Positions 1 to 8,166 of a stretch of 64,000 nt of DNA are shown here, in pieces. Numbering within the stretch: position 1 is the first letter of the stretch; the number at the start of each line of letters is the position of its first letter. The stretch comes from Streptomyces sp. JHA26 (GTDB lineage Bacteria; Actinomycetota; Actinomycetes; Streptomycetales; Streptomycetaceae). The stretch spans positions 19,397 through 83,396 of the forward strand of contig NZ_BDJC01000034.1 of NCBI RefSeq assembly GCF_002005565.1, in the 5' to 3' direction. The notes beneath the pieces are model-generated. The model made no database searches and was not told the DNA's origin. It saw only the letters and a program-made list of their open reading frames with translations. The position numbers and the translations under genes were made by a program.

Positions 1-1
1 A

Positions 2-2131
2 GCGCTGCGCGACGGCAAGCACGCGGACATCGGCCAGGTCGTCATGGACGAGTTCCACTTCTACGCGGAGCCGGACCGGGGCTGGGCCTGGCAGATCCCG
101 TTGCTGGAGCTGCCGCAGGCGCAGTTCGTCCTGATGTCGGCCACGCTCGGCGACGTCTCGTTCTTCGAGAAGGACCTCGCGCGCCGCACCGGCCGTCCCA
201 CGGCGGTGGTCCGCTCGGCCACCCGCCCGGTGCCGCTGTCCTACGAGTACCGCTACACGCCGCTCACCGAGACGCTCACCGACCTGCTGGAGGCCCGGCA
301 GGCGCCCGTCTACATCGTGCACTTCACGCAGGCGCAGGCCGTGGAGCGGGCGCAGGCGCTGATGAGCATCAACATGTGCACGCGTGAGGAGAAGGAGAAG
401 ATCGCCGAGCTGATCGGAGCCTTCCGCTTCACCACGAAGTTCGGCCGCAACCTCTCCCGTTACGTCCGGCACGGCATCGGCGTGCACCACGCCGGCATGC
501 TGCCCAAGTACCGGCGCCTGGTGGAGAAGCTGGCCCAGGCCGGTCTGCTGAAGGTGATCTGCGGGACGGACACGCTCGGCGTGGGCGTCAACGTCCCGAT
601 CCGCACGGTGCTCTTCACGGCGCTGACCAAGTACGACGGCACCCGGGTGCGCACACTGCGGGCCCGTGAGTTCCACCAGATCGCCGGCCGGGCCGGACGC
701 GCCGGATTCGACACCGAGGGCTTCGTCGTCGCGCAGGCGCCCGAGCACGTCATCGAGAACGAGAAGGCGCTCGCGAAGGCCGGTGACGACCCGAAGAAGC
801 GGCGCAAGGTCGTCCGCAAGAAGGCGCCCGAGGGTTTCGTGGCCTGGTCGGAGAGCACGTTCGAGAAGCTCATCGCCTCCGAGCCGGAGCCGCTGACCTC
901 CCGTTTCCGGGTCACTCACACGATGCTGCTGTCGGTGATCGCCCGGCCCGGCAACGCCTTCGCGGCGATGCGGCACCTGCTGGAGGACAACCACGAGCCG
1001 CGCAAGCAGCAACTGCGGCACATCCGGCGGGCGATCGCCATCTACCGCTCGCTGCTGGACGGCGGCATCGTCGAGAAGCTCGACCAGCCCGACGCCGAAG
1101 GCCGCATCGTCCGCCTGACGGTGGACCTCCAGCAGGACTTCGCGCTGAACCAGCCGCTGTCCACCTTCGCGCTCGCGGCGTTCGAGCTGCTGGACCCCGA
1201 GTCGCCGTCGTACGCGCTGGACATGGTGTCCGTGGTGGAGTCCACGCTGGACGATCCGCGGCAGATCCTCGCCGCCCAGCAGAACAAGGCGCGCGGTGAG
1301 GCCGTGGCCGCGATGAAGGCGGACGGCGTCGAGTACGAGGAGCGCATGGAGCGCCTCCAGGACATCACGTACCCGAAGCCGCTCCAGGAGCTGCTCTTCC
1401 ACGCCTACGACACGTACCGCAGGAGCCACCCGTGGGTCGGTGACCACCCGTTGTCGCCGAAGTCGGTCATCCGCGACATGTACGAGCGGGCGCTGACCTT
1501 CACGGAACTGGTCTCCCACTACGAGCTGGCCCGCACCGAGGGCATCGTGCTGCGTTACCTCGCCAGCGCCTACAAGGCCCTCGACCACACCGTCCCCGAC
1601 GACCTGAAGTCCGACGACCTCCAGGACCTGATCGAGTGGCTCGGCGAGATGGTGCGCCAGGTCGACTCCAGCCTGCTGGACGAGTGGGAGCAGCTCGCCA
1701 ACCCCGAGGTGATGACCGCCGAGGAGGCCCAGGAGAAGGCCGACCAGGTGCGGCCGGTCACCGCCAACGCGCGCGCCTTCCGCGTCCTCGTCCGCAACGC
1801 CATGTTCCGCCGCGTCGAGCTGGCCGCCCTCGACCAGGTGGAGGAGCTCGGCGAGATGGACGGCGACGCCGGCTGGGACGCCGACGCGTGGGGCGAGGCC
1901 ATGGACAAGTACTGGGACGAGTACGACGACCTCGGTACCGGTCCCGACGCCCGCGGCCCGAAGCTGCTGGTGATCGAGGAGGAGCCGAAGAACGGCCTGT
2001 GGCGCGTGCGGCAGATCTTCGACGACCCGAACGACGACCATGACTGGGGCATCAGCGCCGAGGTCGATCTCGCGGCCTCGGACGCCGAGGGCCGGGCGGT
2101 CGTCCGCGTCACCGATGTCGGCCAGCTGTGA
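2..2131 (+). CDS. Ski2-like DEAD/DEAH-box RNA helicase, 5' end outside window
   Basis: ATP-dependent RNA helicase of the Ski2/Mtr4-like superfamily 2, cut by the left window edge. The reading frame is already open at base 2, and 709 residues are visible. The walker B/motif II appears as DEFHFY within the first 20 residues, so Walker A lies upstream of the window. Further helicase motifs follow: GVHHAGMLPKYR (Ski2-type), GTDTLGVGVNVP (motif V) and QIAGRAGRAGFDTEG (motif VI). The rest, about residues 290-709, is the long alpha-helical C-terminal region (DUF3516-like) usual in actinobacterial members. These proteins are cytoplasmic and presumably unwind structured RNA; the substrate cannot be told. 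A thioesterase gene follows 19 bases after the stop codon and may be cotranscribed. Confidence 0.93.
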   Translation, partial: ALRDGKHADIGQVVMDEFHFYAEPDRGWAWQIPLLELPQAQFVLMSATLGDVSFFEKDLARRTGRPTAVVRSATRPVPLSYEYRYTPLTETLTDLLEARQAPVYIVHFTQAQAVERAQALMSINMCTREEKEKIAELIGAFRFTTKFGRNLSRYVRHGIGVHHAGMLPKYRRLVEKLAQAGLLKVICGTDTLGVGVNVPIRTVLFTALTKYDGTRVRTLRAREFHQIAGRAGRAGFDTEGFVVAQAPEHVIENEKALAKAGDDPKKRRKVVRKKAPEGFVAWSESTFEKLIASEPEPLTSRFRVTHTMLLSVIARPGNAFAAMRHLLEDNHEPRKQQLRHIRRAIAIYRSLLDGGIVEKLDQPDAEGRIVRLTVDLQQDFALNQPLSTFALAAFELLDPESPSYALDMVSVVESTLDDPRQILAAQQNKARGEAVAAMKADGVEYEERMERLQDITYPKPLQELLFHAYDTYRRSHPWVGDHPLSPKSVIRDMYERALTFTELVSHYELARTEGIVLRYLASAYKALDHTVPDDLKSDDLQDLIEWLGEMVRQVDSSLLDEWEQLANPEVMTAEEAQEKADQVRPVTANARAFRVLVRNAMFRRVELAALDQVEELGEMDGDAGWDADAWGEAMDKYWDEYDDLGTGPDARGPKLLVIEEEPKNGLWRVRQIFDDPNDDHDWGISAEVDLAASDAEGRAVVRVTDVGQL

Positions 2132-2150
2132 GCACAGGAGAGACCCACCG

Positions 2151-3017
2151 ATGACGAATCCGGCCGAGAGCCTCGTCGACCTGCTCGACCTGGAGCAGAT
2201 CGAAGTCAACATCTTCCGCGGCCGCAGCCCCGAGGAGTCCCTGCAGCGGGTCTTCGGCGGCCAGGTGGCCGGCCAGGCGCTGGTCGCCGCCGGGCGCACC
2301 ACGGAGGGCGACCGTCCGGTGCACTCGCTGCACGCGTACTTCCTGCGCCCGGGGCGTCCGGGCGTGCCGATCGTGTACCAGGTCGAACGGGACCGTGACG
2401 GGCGGTCGTTCACGACCCGCCGGGTCACCGCCGTGCAGCAGGGCCGCACGATCTTCACGCTCACCGCCTCCTTCCACAAGCCTGAACAGGGGAGTTTCGA
2501 GCACCAGTTGCCGCCGGCGCGCAAGGTCCCGGACCCGGAGTCCCTGCCGACGGTCACCGAGGAGATCCGGGAGCACCTGGGCGCGCTGCCGGAGCAGCTG
2601 GAGCGGATGGCCCGCCGCCAGCCCTTCGACATCCGCTACGTCGACCGGCTGCGCTGGACCCCCGAGGAGGTCGAGGGCGCCGAGCCGCGCAGCGCGGTGT
2701 GGATGCGCGCGGTCGGACCGCTCGGCGACGACCCGCTCGTGCACACCTGCGCGCTGACCTACGCCAGCGACATGACCCTCCTGGACGCCGTGCGGATCCC
2801 GGTGGAGCCCCTGTGGGGGCCGCGGGGCTTCGACATGGCGTCGCTGGACCACGCCATGTGGTTCCACCGTCCGTTCCGCGCCGACGAGTGGTTCCTGTAC
2901 GACCAGGAGTCCCCGATCGCGACCGGCGGGCGGGGACTGGCCCGCGGGCGGATCTACGACGTGGAGGGGCGCCTGCTGGTGTCCGTCGTCCAGGAGGGGC
3001 TGTTCCGGTCCCTGTAG
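2151..3017 (+). CDS. tesB: Acyl-CoA thioesterase II (TesB family)
   Basis: Cytosolic acyl-CoA thioesterase II of 288 residues, hydrolysing medium/long-chain acyl-CoA to free acid and CoA. It has the double hot-dog arrangement: an N-terminal repeat with VFGGQVAGQAL and SLHAYFLRPG, and a C-terminal repeat with TYASDMTLLDA and VSVVQEGLFRSL. These hold the Asp, Thr and Gln expected of the TesB catalytic triad. The ATG at 2151 is chosen because CAGGAGAG lies nine bases upstream and the protein then begins with the usual LVDLLDLEQIE. An in-frame extension further upstream overlaps the helicase gene and is not needed. Length matches the family. Confidence 0.95.
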   Translation: MTNPAESLVDLLDLEQIEVNIFRGRSPEESLQRVFGGQVAGQALVAAGRTTEGDRPVHSLHAYFLRPGRPGVPIVYQVERDRDGRSFTTRRVTAVQQGRTIFTLTASFHKPEQGSFEHQLPPARKVPDPESLPTVTEEIREHLGALPEQLERMARRQPFDIRYVDRLRWTPEEVEGAEPRSAVWMRAVGPLGDDPLVHTCALTYASDMTLLDAVRIPVEPLWGPRGFDMASLDHAMWFHRPFRADEWFLYDQESPIATGGRGLARGRIYDVEGRLLVSVVQEGLFRSL

Positions 3018-3018
3018 G

Positions 3019-4032
3019 TCACGACCCTCTGCGCCGGATCCGGCCGAGCAGGCCGCGGATCCGCCCGGAGCCCTCGGCCCGGTGCCGCGTCGGTGCCGGA
3101 CCGGGCGGGTCCGGCACCGGCTGCAGGGCGGGGTGCGTGGTCCGATGCCCGTGTGCCGTCGGTGACCGGCGACGTCCGTGCGCCGTCGGCACCGGGCGGT
3201 GCCGGTGCTCCCGCGGGACCGGGCGTGGTGCCGGGTGGAGCAGGCGCGCGGCGCGTACGGCGCGCGCCAGGTCGGACCGGAGCCGGTCGATCTCGTCCGG
3301 ATCGGCCGCCGTCATGAGTTCTTCGGCGATCTGCGCGGCCGGGGAACCCGGTGAGCCGTGGGCCGGCCGGGCCGGGCGGAACCGGCTCAAGTGGGAGCGC
3401 TCGTAGGGGTCCTGGACGACCTCCGAGACGTCGACCGGGTCGAGCAGCGAGGCAACGGCGGCCGCCCGGGCCCACGGGTCGTCCGTCCGACGGAGCAGAT
3501 GCTCCAGGTACCGGCCCCGCCAGTTGCGGGGGCGCAGGTCCAGCCCTTGCGCCAGCTGGTCCCGCAGGCCCTGGGGCGTGCGACCCGTCAGCAGCGCCGC
3601 GTTCCGCTCGTCGGCCGCGAACTTCCTCAGGTCGTCGGCGAGATACCTCCAGACCACGGTCCGGTAGCGGTTGAGGGAGAACGCCGTGGGCACCAGCAGT
3701 CCCAGCCGGGCGAGACGGGTGAACCGCGCCTTCGTCACCTTCAACAGGGCCGCGCCGTCCGTCGTTCCCACCGTCCGGACGCCGGCCCGCAAGGCGTCCG
3801 GAAAGCCCGTCCCCGCCCGGATCCGCCGGATCTCGGCCCGGGGCACGCGCCGTCCGACTCCCCCGGCGTCGGGGACGGTACGGATGTGTCCGAGGTGCAC
3901 GGCGATGTCGAACTCGCTTCGCCTCAGACCGAGTTCCCGTGCCGCCCGGCTCGGTGCGACCGAGTCCTCCCGGACGGTGGCGATCCGGTCGGCGGTGGTC
4001 GCGCTGTCGTTCCCGATGGTCTTCGCGGACAT
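3019..4032 (-). CDS. DUF6397-like protein, possible DNA-binding regulator
   Basis: A 337-residue cytosolic protein of unknown function. The sequence resembles the DUF6397 family I remember from Streptomyces: the N-terminal part has APSRAARELGLRRSEFDIA and a second helical unit near LKVTKARFTRLARLGLL, both looking like helix-turn-helix segments. The C-terminal 80 residues are rich in Pro, Arg and His and probably disordered. The ATG at 4032 is preferred over longer in-frame versions because GGGGGAG sits seven bases upstream and the sequence before it is low complexity. It converges with tesB, with only one base between the two stops. Function is not assigned; a DNA-binding role is inference. 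Confidence 0.7.
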   Translation of the reverse strand: MSAKTIGNDSATTADRIATVREDSVAPSRAARELGLRRSEFDIAVHLGHIRTVPDAGGVGRRVPRAEIRRIRAGTGFPDALRAGVRTVGTTDGAALLKVTKARFTRLARLGLLVPTAFSLNRYRTVVWRYLADDLRKFAADERNAALLTGRTPQGLRDQLAQGLDLRPRNWRGRYLEHLLRRTDDPWARAAAVASLLDPVDVSEVVQDPYERSHLSRFRPARPAHGSPGSPAAQIAEELMTAADPDEIDRLRSDLARAVRAARLLHPAPRPVPREHRHRPVPTAHGRRRSPTAHGHRTTHPALQPVPDPPGPAPTRHRAEGSGRIRGLLGRIRRRGS

Positions 4033-4170
4033 GCTCGTCTCCCCCGTGGAGTGCGCCGGCCGACGCCGTCGTCGGCCGCCTGACACGGAACCGTAGCCGC
4101 TTCCGCACCCTCCGTGACGAGCCTGTGGAAAACTCCGCGTCCATCGTTCCACGGGCCTCGAAACGCCTGG

Positions 4171-4584
4171 TCAGAACTCTATGGAAGGCTTCCATTCCGG
4201 CTGCCGCGCGTCGACGTCGAGGTGTTCGCCGACCCGGTTGACGAGCAGCGTCATCTCGTAGGCGATCTGCCCGATGTCGGCCTCCGCCCCGCTGAGCACG
4301 CACAGGCAGCTGCCGGAGCCCGCCGCCGTGACGAACAGCACCGCGTCGTCGAACTCGACCATCGTCTGCCGTACTCCGCCGGCCCCGAAGTGGCGGCCCG
4401 AGCCCTTGGCCAGGCTGTGGAGTCCGGACGAGACGGCGGCGAGGTGCTCGGCGTCCTCCCGCCGCAGTCCCGTGCTCGCGCCCGTCACCAGTCCGTCGTT
4501 GGACAGGACCAGCGCGTGCCGTACGTGTTCCACCCGCTCGGTCAGGTCGTCCAGCAGCCAGCCGAGCCCCTGCTTCTGCACCAT
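4171..4584 (-). CDS. Roadblock/LC7 domain protein (CvnB-like)
   Basis: A 137-residue roadblock/LC7 protein, the same type as the CvnB component of Streptomyces conservons, which binds small Ras-like GTPases (CvnD). The whole fold is present: LDDLTERVEHVRHALVLSNDG at the start, then GLHSLAKGSGRHF, the TMVEFDD strand, LFVTAAGSGSCLCVL and IAYEMTLLVNRVGEHL. The start at 4584 has a GGGGAGAG ribosome binding site. No histidine kinase, DUF742 or GTPase gene lies next to it, so it is an orphan here, although conservon remnants lie 650 bases away. It is divergent from the PPOX-class gene. The final codons contain the palindrome ATGGAAG-G-CTTCCAT at 4180-4194. Confidence 0.9.
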   Translation of the reverse strand: MVQKQGLGWLLDDLTERVEHVRHALVLSNDGLVTGASTGLRREDAEHLAAVSSGLHSLAKGSGRHFGAGGVRQTMVEFDDAVLFVTAAGSGSCLCVLSGAEADIGQIAYEMTLLVNRVGEHLDVDARQPEWKPSIEF

Positions 4585-4690
4585 GGTCCGCTCTCCCCGT
4601 GTTGTCCCCGTATGCCTCGTCTCCCCCTGCCCGGGGGATCTGCCCGTCAGCCTTCCCCACACCCGGGCCGTGGGCAAGGAGAATGGGTGC

Positions 4691-5119
4691 ATGGCACAGA
4701 AGATGACCGACGACGAGTGGCGGGCGTTCGTCTCCCACGGCACCCGCACGGCGAAGCTCTCCACCGTTCGCGCGGACGGCAGTCCGCATGTGGCGCCGAT
4801 CTGGTTCCTGCTGGACGGGGACGAGGTGGTGTTCAACACCGGCGAGGACACCGTGAAGGGACGCAACCTGCTCCGGGACGGCCGGGTGGCCCTGTGCGTG
4901 GACGACGACCGGCCGCCCTTCGACTACGTGGTGCTGCAGGGCCGCGCGCGCATCGTGGAGGACTCCGGTGAGCTGAGGCACTGGGCCGCGCGGATCGGGG
5001 GCCGGTACATGGGCGAGGACCGCGCCGAGGAGTTCGGGGCCCGCAACGGCGTGCCGGGGGAGCTTCTGGTCCGCGTCACGATCGACAAGGTCGTGGCGCA
5101 GAAGGCCGTGGCGGGCTGA
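4691..5119 (+). CDS. PPOX-class (F420/FMN-binding) pyridoxamine oxidase-like protein
   Basis: A 142-residue split-barrel protein of the PNPOx-like/F420-dependent class (TIGR03618-like). Characteristic features are GTRTAKLSTVRADGSPHVAPIWF, with the strand motif for the flavin or F420 phosphate, DGDEVVFNTGEDTVKGRNL, and VVLQGRARIVED. Family members reduce or oxidise small substrates using F420 or flavin; the substrate here is unknown. An AAGGAG ribosome binding site lies before the ATG at 4691. The promoter region is shared with the divergent roadblock gene (about 106 bases). Length is normal for the family. Confidence 0.9.
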   Translation: MAQKMTDDEWRAFVSHGTRTAKLSTVRADGSPHVAPIWFLLDGDEVVFNTGEDTVKGRNLLRDGRVALCVDDDRPPFDYVVLQGRARIVEDSGELRHWAARIGGRYMGEDRAEEFGARNGVPGELLVRVTIDKVVAQKAVAG

Positions 5120-5225
5120 GGCCGTTCCCGGACGCGGTGGTGCGCCGGCAGCCGGGGCGAGGGCACTGCGGAGGGGGATGGTGCGCCGGCACGGGAGCGG
5201 AGCCGCCACAAGGTCGGTGAGCCGG

Positions 5226-5432
5226 TCATCGCACGGAGTCGAGCAGCCGGACGGTGTGCATCCGCCCGGCGTACTCGACACGTCCGAGGCCGGTCGACGC
5301 GCCCACGGCGAGTCCGTCGTTCGACAGCACGACGGCGTGCCGCACTTCGCTCACGCGCAGGACCAGGTCGTCCAGCAGCCAGTCGAGTTCGCCGGTCCGC
5401 CGGTCGGGGGTCGTGCGGGGGTCCCGGATCAT
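5226..5432 (-). pseudogene. Truncated conservon roadblock gene (cvnB remnant)
   Basis: A 68-codon frame whose first about 50 residues match the start of a roadblock/LC7 protein (WLLDDLVLRVSEVRHAVVLS followed by NDGLAVGASTGLGR). It is very close to the intact copy at 4171-4584. The rest of the domain, with its second half of strands and helices, is absent. The frame instead runs 17 residues into an unrelated tail ending at 5226. Its ATG overlaps the stop codon of the cvnA remnant as ATGA, which is how cvnA and cvnB are normally coupled. I read it as a deletion relic, not a functional gene. Confidence 0.65.
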
Positions 5433-5935
5433 GCGGGGTCTCCTTCACTGGTGTCGCGGGTGGCCGTCGCGCCGGACGGGCCTTCCCGGTCGGGTCGTCT
5501 GCCGCCCCCGCGCGTCCAGCCGTCGCGGTACGCCGCCATGCGGTCGCGTACGCGCTCGGGGGTGTGCTCGTCGTGGTCGTGCGGTGGGACGGGCTGGGTG
5601 GGTTCTTCCGGTCACCCGTTGCGCAGTTGGGGGACGAGGCTGGCCTGGCGTACACGGCGGGGGAGGTCGTCGGGCCCCACGGCTCGATGCTGTCGAGGAG
5701 GCTCAGCCAGCGGTGGACGAGGACCTGGCTGCGGCGGGCGAGGTTGACGAGGGCCCCGGAGATTCCGCCGGCGAGCCCGGCGCGCTCGACGGCGGCCCGC
5801 AGCGCGGCGCGAGCGCCCGGTGGCGCCGAGGGCACGCACGGTGCAGCGCAGACCGAGGGCGGCGCCGGTGCGGGCCATCGCGTACGACAGCGCGGGTGTC
5901 AGCCGGCCCAGGGTGGCGTGGTCCAGGTGTCCCAT
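5429..5935 (-). pseudogene. Decayed conservon sensor kinase gene (cvnA remnant)
   Basis: Disrupted remnant of a CvnA-type sensor histidine kinase. Pieces of such a kinase can be read in order on this strand but in different frames. The first is ALVNLARRSQVLVHRWLSLL (around 5750-5700), the segment just before the kinase core. After a frame change and loss of the whole catalytic domain comes the C-terminal DLPRRVRQASLVPQLRNG. An in-frame TGA at 5612-5614 follows, then a further 60 codons including ERVRDRMAAYRDGWTRGGG, typical of CvnA tails. It ends at 5429 in an ATGA overlap with the cvnB remnant. The segment 5935-5830 (MGHLDHATLGRLTPAL) is STAS-like at best and may be foreign. Confidence 0.6.
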
Positions 5936-6090
5936 GGCTCCGGGACGCTAGTGCTGCGGGGGGGGGCGCACAACGGGGGCGCGTTCGAAGGCTGCCGGGA
6001 TATGACACACAGAGGTGCTGGAACGATCACGTCACGCTCGAGCGTGTGCGCTGCGACTTCCTCGGTGCAGGTTGGGGGATCATGCGGGGC

Positions 6091-6690
6091 ATGAGCGACG
6101 ACCACACCCACGTCCAGGAGTTCTTCACGGCCCGTGCCGCCGACTGGGACAGCCGGTTCCCCGACGACGGCCCCGCCTACGCGGCCGCCGTCGCCGCACT
6201 GGGGCTGCGCGAAGGGGGCCGGGTGCTCGACGCCGGCTGCGGCACCGGACGCGCCCTGCCGCCGCTGCGGGCGGCCGTGGGCCCGTCGGGAGTGGTCGTC
6301 GGCGCCGATCTGACCCCGGCCATGCTCGATGCCGCCGCACGGGCCGGGAGGGACCGGGACGGACGACTGCTGTTGGCCGACGTGACCGCGCTGCCGCTGC
6401 GCTCGTGCTCCCTCGACGCCGTGTTCGCGGCGGGACTGATCGCCCATCTGCCCGATCCGGCGGGCGGTCTGAGGGAACTGGCACGGGTCGTGCGTCCCGG
6501 CGGTGTGCTGGCGCTGTTCCACCCGATCGGCAGGGCGGCGCTCGCGGCACGGCAGGGACGGCGGATCACCCCGGACGACCTGCGTGCCGAGCCCAACCTC
6601 AGGCCGCTGCTGGCCGGTTCCGGGTGGCGCATGACGTCGTACACCGACGAGGACGCCCGGTTCCTCGCCCTGGCCGTCCGCGAGGGCTGA
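6091..6690 (+). CDS. Class I SAM-dependent methyltransferase
   Basis: A 199-residue methyltransferase of the methyltransferase-11/UbiE-like type. The SAM-binding motif I is VLDAGCGTGRALP. Acidic residues follow at VVGADLTPAMLDAA, and motif post-I and the LARVVRPGGVLALFHP element complete the Rossmann core. The substrate cannot be inferred. Two ATGs are possible: 6091 (MSDDHTHVQEFF) and 6082, three codons earlier. The GGGGGA stretch at 6074-6079 is only two bases from 6082 but eleven from 6091, so 6091 is preferred. The gene lies downstream of a conservon graveyard and converges with the hydrolase gene. Confidence 0.88.
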   Translation: MSDDHTHVQEFFTARAADWDSRFPDDGPAYAAAVAALGLREGGRVLDAGCGTGRALPPLRAAVGPSGVVVGADLTPAMLDAAARAGRDRDGRLLLADVTALPLRSCSLDAVFAAGLIAHLPDPAGGLRELARVVRPGGVLALFHPIGRAALAARQGRRITPDDLRAEPNLRPLLAGSGWRMTSYTDEDARFLALAVREG

Positions 6691-6694
6691 CCGC

Positions 6695-6726
6695 TCAGAC
6701 CCGCCCCGCGTCAGACCCGCCCCGCG
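6695..6726. repeat. Tandem 16-bp duplication at a stop codon
   Basis: The 16-mer TCAGACCCGCCCCGCG occurs twice head to tail (6695-6710 and 6711-6726). The second copy contains the hydrolase stop codon on the minus strand and its last codons; the first copy lies just outside the gene, towards the methyltransferase stop. It looks like a replication-slippage duplication and does not alter either protein. Confidence 0.85.
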
Positions 6727-7466
6727 ACGGCCGCCGCGAACGCGTCCGGGTTGTCGAACATGACGTTGTGCCCCGCGCCCGGCACGGTCACCACACGCAC
6801 GCCCGTGGCCTCCAGCGCCTGACGGTCTGCCAGTTCACCGCTGAACTCGCCCTGCAGGTACACGCGGTCGATGTCCAGCCCTTCGAGCAGGGTGCGCATC
6901 ACGGGCTCCGAGCCGCGCCGCAGGCCGACGGCGGAGCGGTGCAGGGCGCGCGGGTCGGCCAGCCTCATCGTCGCGGCCCACTGGGGGCCGACGTTTTCGA
7001 GCACACGCGCGTGGGCGCCGCCCACGAAGTCGTCCTCCTCGTGGGCGGCGATGACGCTGCTGCCGGCGGTCGGCGGCGGGAAGGCGTCGAGGTTGGCCTC
7101 GACGAGGACGAGGCGGGAGACCAGTCCGGGCCGCCGGTGGGCCAGGACGAGGGCGACCGAGCCGCCCATGCTGTGCGCGACCAGTTCGGCGCCGGTCACG
7201 CCCGCCGCGTCCAGCGCCGCGGCGAGTGCCCCCGCGTGGTCCTCGAGGGTGTAACCGAAGTCCTGGGGCCGGTCACTGATGCCGTGGCCGGGCAGGTCGA
7301 CGAAGAGGCTGCGCCGGCCCGCGAGTTCGGGGCGGGAGGCGATGTGCGCGTGGTACACGGACGACATCGCCCCGAGTCCGTGCACGTACACCCGGGCCGG
7401 TTCCGCCCCCGGTGTCTCCGTCCAGCGGATGCGGCTCCCTCCGGCGTCGAACCCGGTCTCCCTCAT
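6711..7466 (-). CDS. Alpha/beta hydrolase
   Basis: A 251-residue cytosolic alpha/beta hydrolase fold enzyme. It shows the oxyanion-hole region YVHGLGAMSS, the nucleophile elbow VAHSMGGSVALVLAH, an acidic residue region near DIDRVYLQGE, and the catalytic histidine in PGAGHNVMFDNPDAF. Substrate unknown; small esters, lactones or hydrolytic detoxification are possible. The ATG at 7466 has GAAGGGAAG upstream. It is divergent from a PadR-family repressor, and the 175-base gap contains two palindromes, so PadR control of this gene is likely. No signal peptide. Confidence 0.9.
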   Translation of the reverse strand: MRETGFDAGGSRIRWTETPGAEPARVYVHGLGAMSSVYHAHIASRPELAGRRSLFVDLPGHGISDRPQDFGYTLEDHAGALAAALDAAGVTGAELVAHSMGGSVALVLAHRRPGLVSRLVLVEANLDAFPPPTAGSSVIAAHEEDDFVGGAHARVLENVGPQWAATMRLADPRALHRSAVGLRRGSEPVMRTLLEGLDIDRVYLQGEFSGELADRQALEATGVRVVTVPGAGHNVMFDNPDAFAAAVAGRV

Positions 7467-7514
7467 CCCGTCTTCCCTTCGTCAAGCGGACCGCGGTGTT
7501 CCCGCACCGGGAGA

Positions 7515-7538
7515 GAATACATCGTGACCGATGTATTC
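7515..7538. promoter_or_regulatory. Perfect inverted repeat, probable PadR operator 1
   Basis: GAATACATCG-TGAC-CGATGTATTC is a perfect 10-bp dyad with a 4-bp spacer in the intergenic space between the hydrolase and padR-type genes. Its AT-rich arms stand out in this GC-rich DNA, and ATGTAT is close to known PadR operator half-sites. Regulation of both divergent genes is inferred from position. Confidence 0.7.
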
Positions 7539-7539
7539 A

Positions 7540-7561
7540 TGATCAGCAGTATTCCTGATCA
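7540..7561. promoter_or_regulatory. Second inverted repeat, possible PadR operator 2
   Basis: TGATCAG-8 bases-CTGATCA is a perfect 7-bp dyad immediately after the first palindrome. The phase and closeness to operator 1 suggest cooperative binding or overlap with promoter elements of the padR-type gene at 7642. Confidence 0.5.
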
Positions 7562-7641
7562 GGGGTAACCATGGTCAGGTGTACTAGTGATCCGAGGTAA
7601 GGGGTGACAGATGTACAGCGGACCTGCGCGAGAATGCGGGC

Positions 7642-8166
7642 ATGCTCGAGCTCGCCATCCTCGGTTTCCTGTACGACTCCCCGCTGCACGGCTACGCACT
7701 GCGCAAGCGCATCAGCGCGCTGACCGGACACGTGCACCCCGTCGCCGAGAGCACGCTCTATCCCGCGATCAAGCGTCTGGAGAAGGCGGGCCTGCTCGCC
7801 CGCACCACGCAGCCCGGCTCGGTCGCCGCCCCGCGTCACGTCCTGACGCTCACCGAGGAGGGCGGGCGTGAACTGCGCCGTCGGCTGGCGGAGCCCGCGC
7901 GGCGCGACATCACCGACGAGAACCGCTGGTTCACGGTGCTCGCCTTCCTCCGGCACTTGGACGACGCCGCCGCCCAGGCGGCCGTACTGCGCCGCCGGCT
8001 GGCCTTCCTGGAGGAGCCCGCGAGCTTCTTCTACGACGGCGACCGGCCGCTGCGCGCGGAGGAACTGGACGATCCCTTCCGGCGCGGCGTGCTGACCATC
8101 GCGCGGGCGACCTCGCGCGCCGAACTCAGCTGGCTGCGGGAGACGATCGGTTCACTCGACGGCTGA
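7642..8166 (+). CDS. PadR family transcriptional regulator
   Basis: A 174-residue PadR regulator. The N-terminal winged helix (residues 1-85) begins LAILGFLYDSPLHGYALRK and includes STLYPAIKRLEKAGLL, the PadR recognition helix and wing. The C-terminal part (about 90-174) is the helical dimerisation domain (Vir_act_alpha_C type). It probably represses itself and the divergent alpha/beta hydrolase gene through the palindromes at 7515-7561 in response to an unknown small molecule. Its 3' end overlaps the convergent oxygenase gene by 15 bases. ATG at 7642; length normal for this subgroup. Confidence 0.94.
   Translation: MLELAILGFLYDSPLHGYALRKRISALTGHVHPVAESTLYPAIKRLEKAGLLARTTQPGSVAAPRHVLTLTEEGGRELRRRLAEPARRDITDENRWFTVLAFLRHLDDAAAQAAVLRRRLAFLEEPASFFYDGDRPLRAEELDDPFRRGVLTIARATSRAELSWLRETIGSLDG

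Noticed and set aside
4180..4194. ATGGAAGGCTTCCAT palindrome considered as a terminator or operator
   Set aside because: It lies inside the last codons of the roadblock gene and the arms are only 7 bp; the codons explain it.
2954..5281. A 775-codon open frame on the minus strand across three genes
   Set aside because: It is Arg/Pro/Gly-rich throughout and overlaps well-supported genes; an artefact of high GC.
5958..5966. Run of nine G considered as a phase-variation tract
   Set aside because: It lies outside any supportable reading frame, next to decayed conservon DNA.
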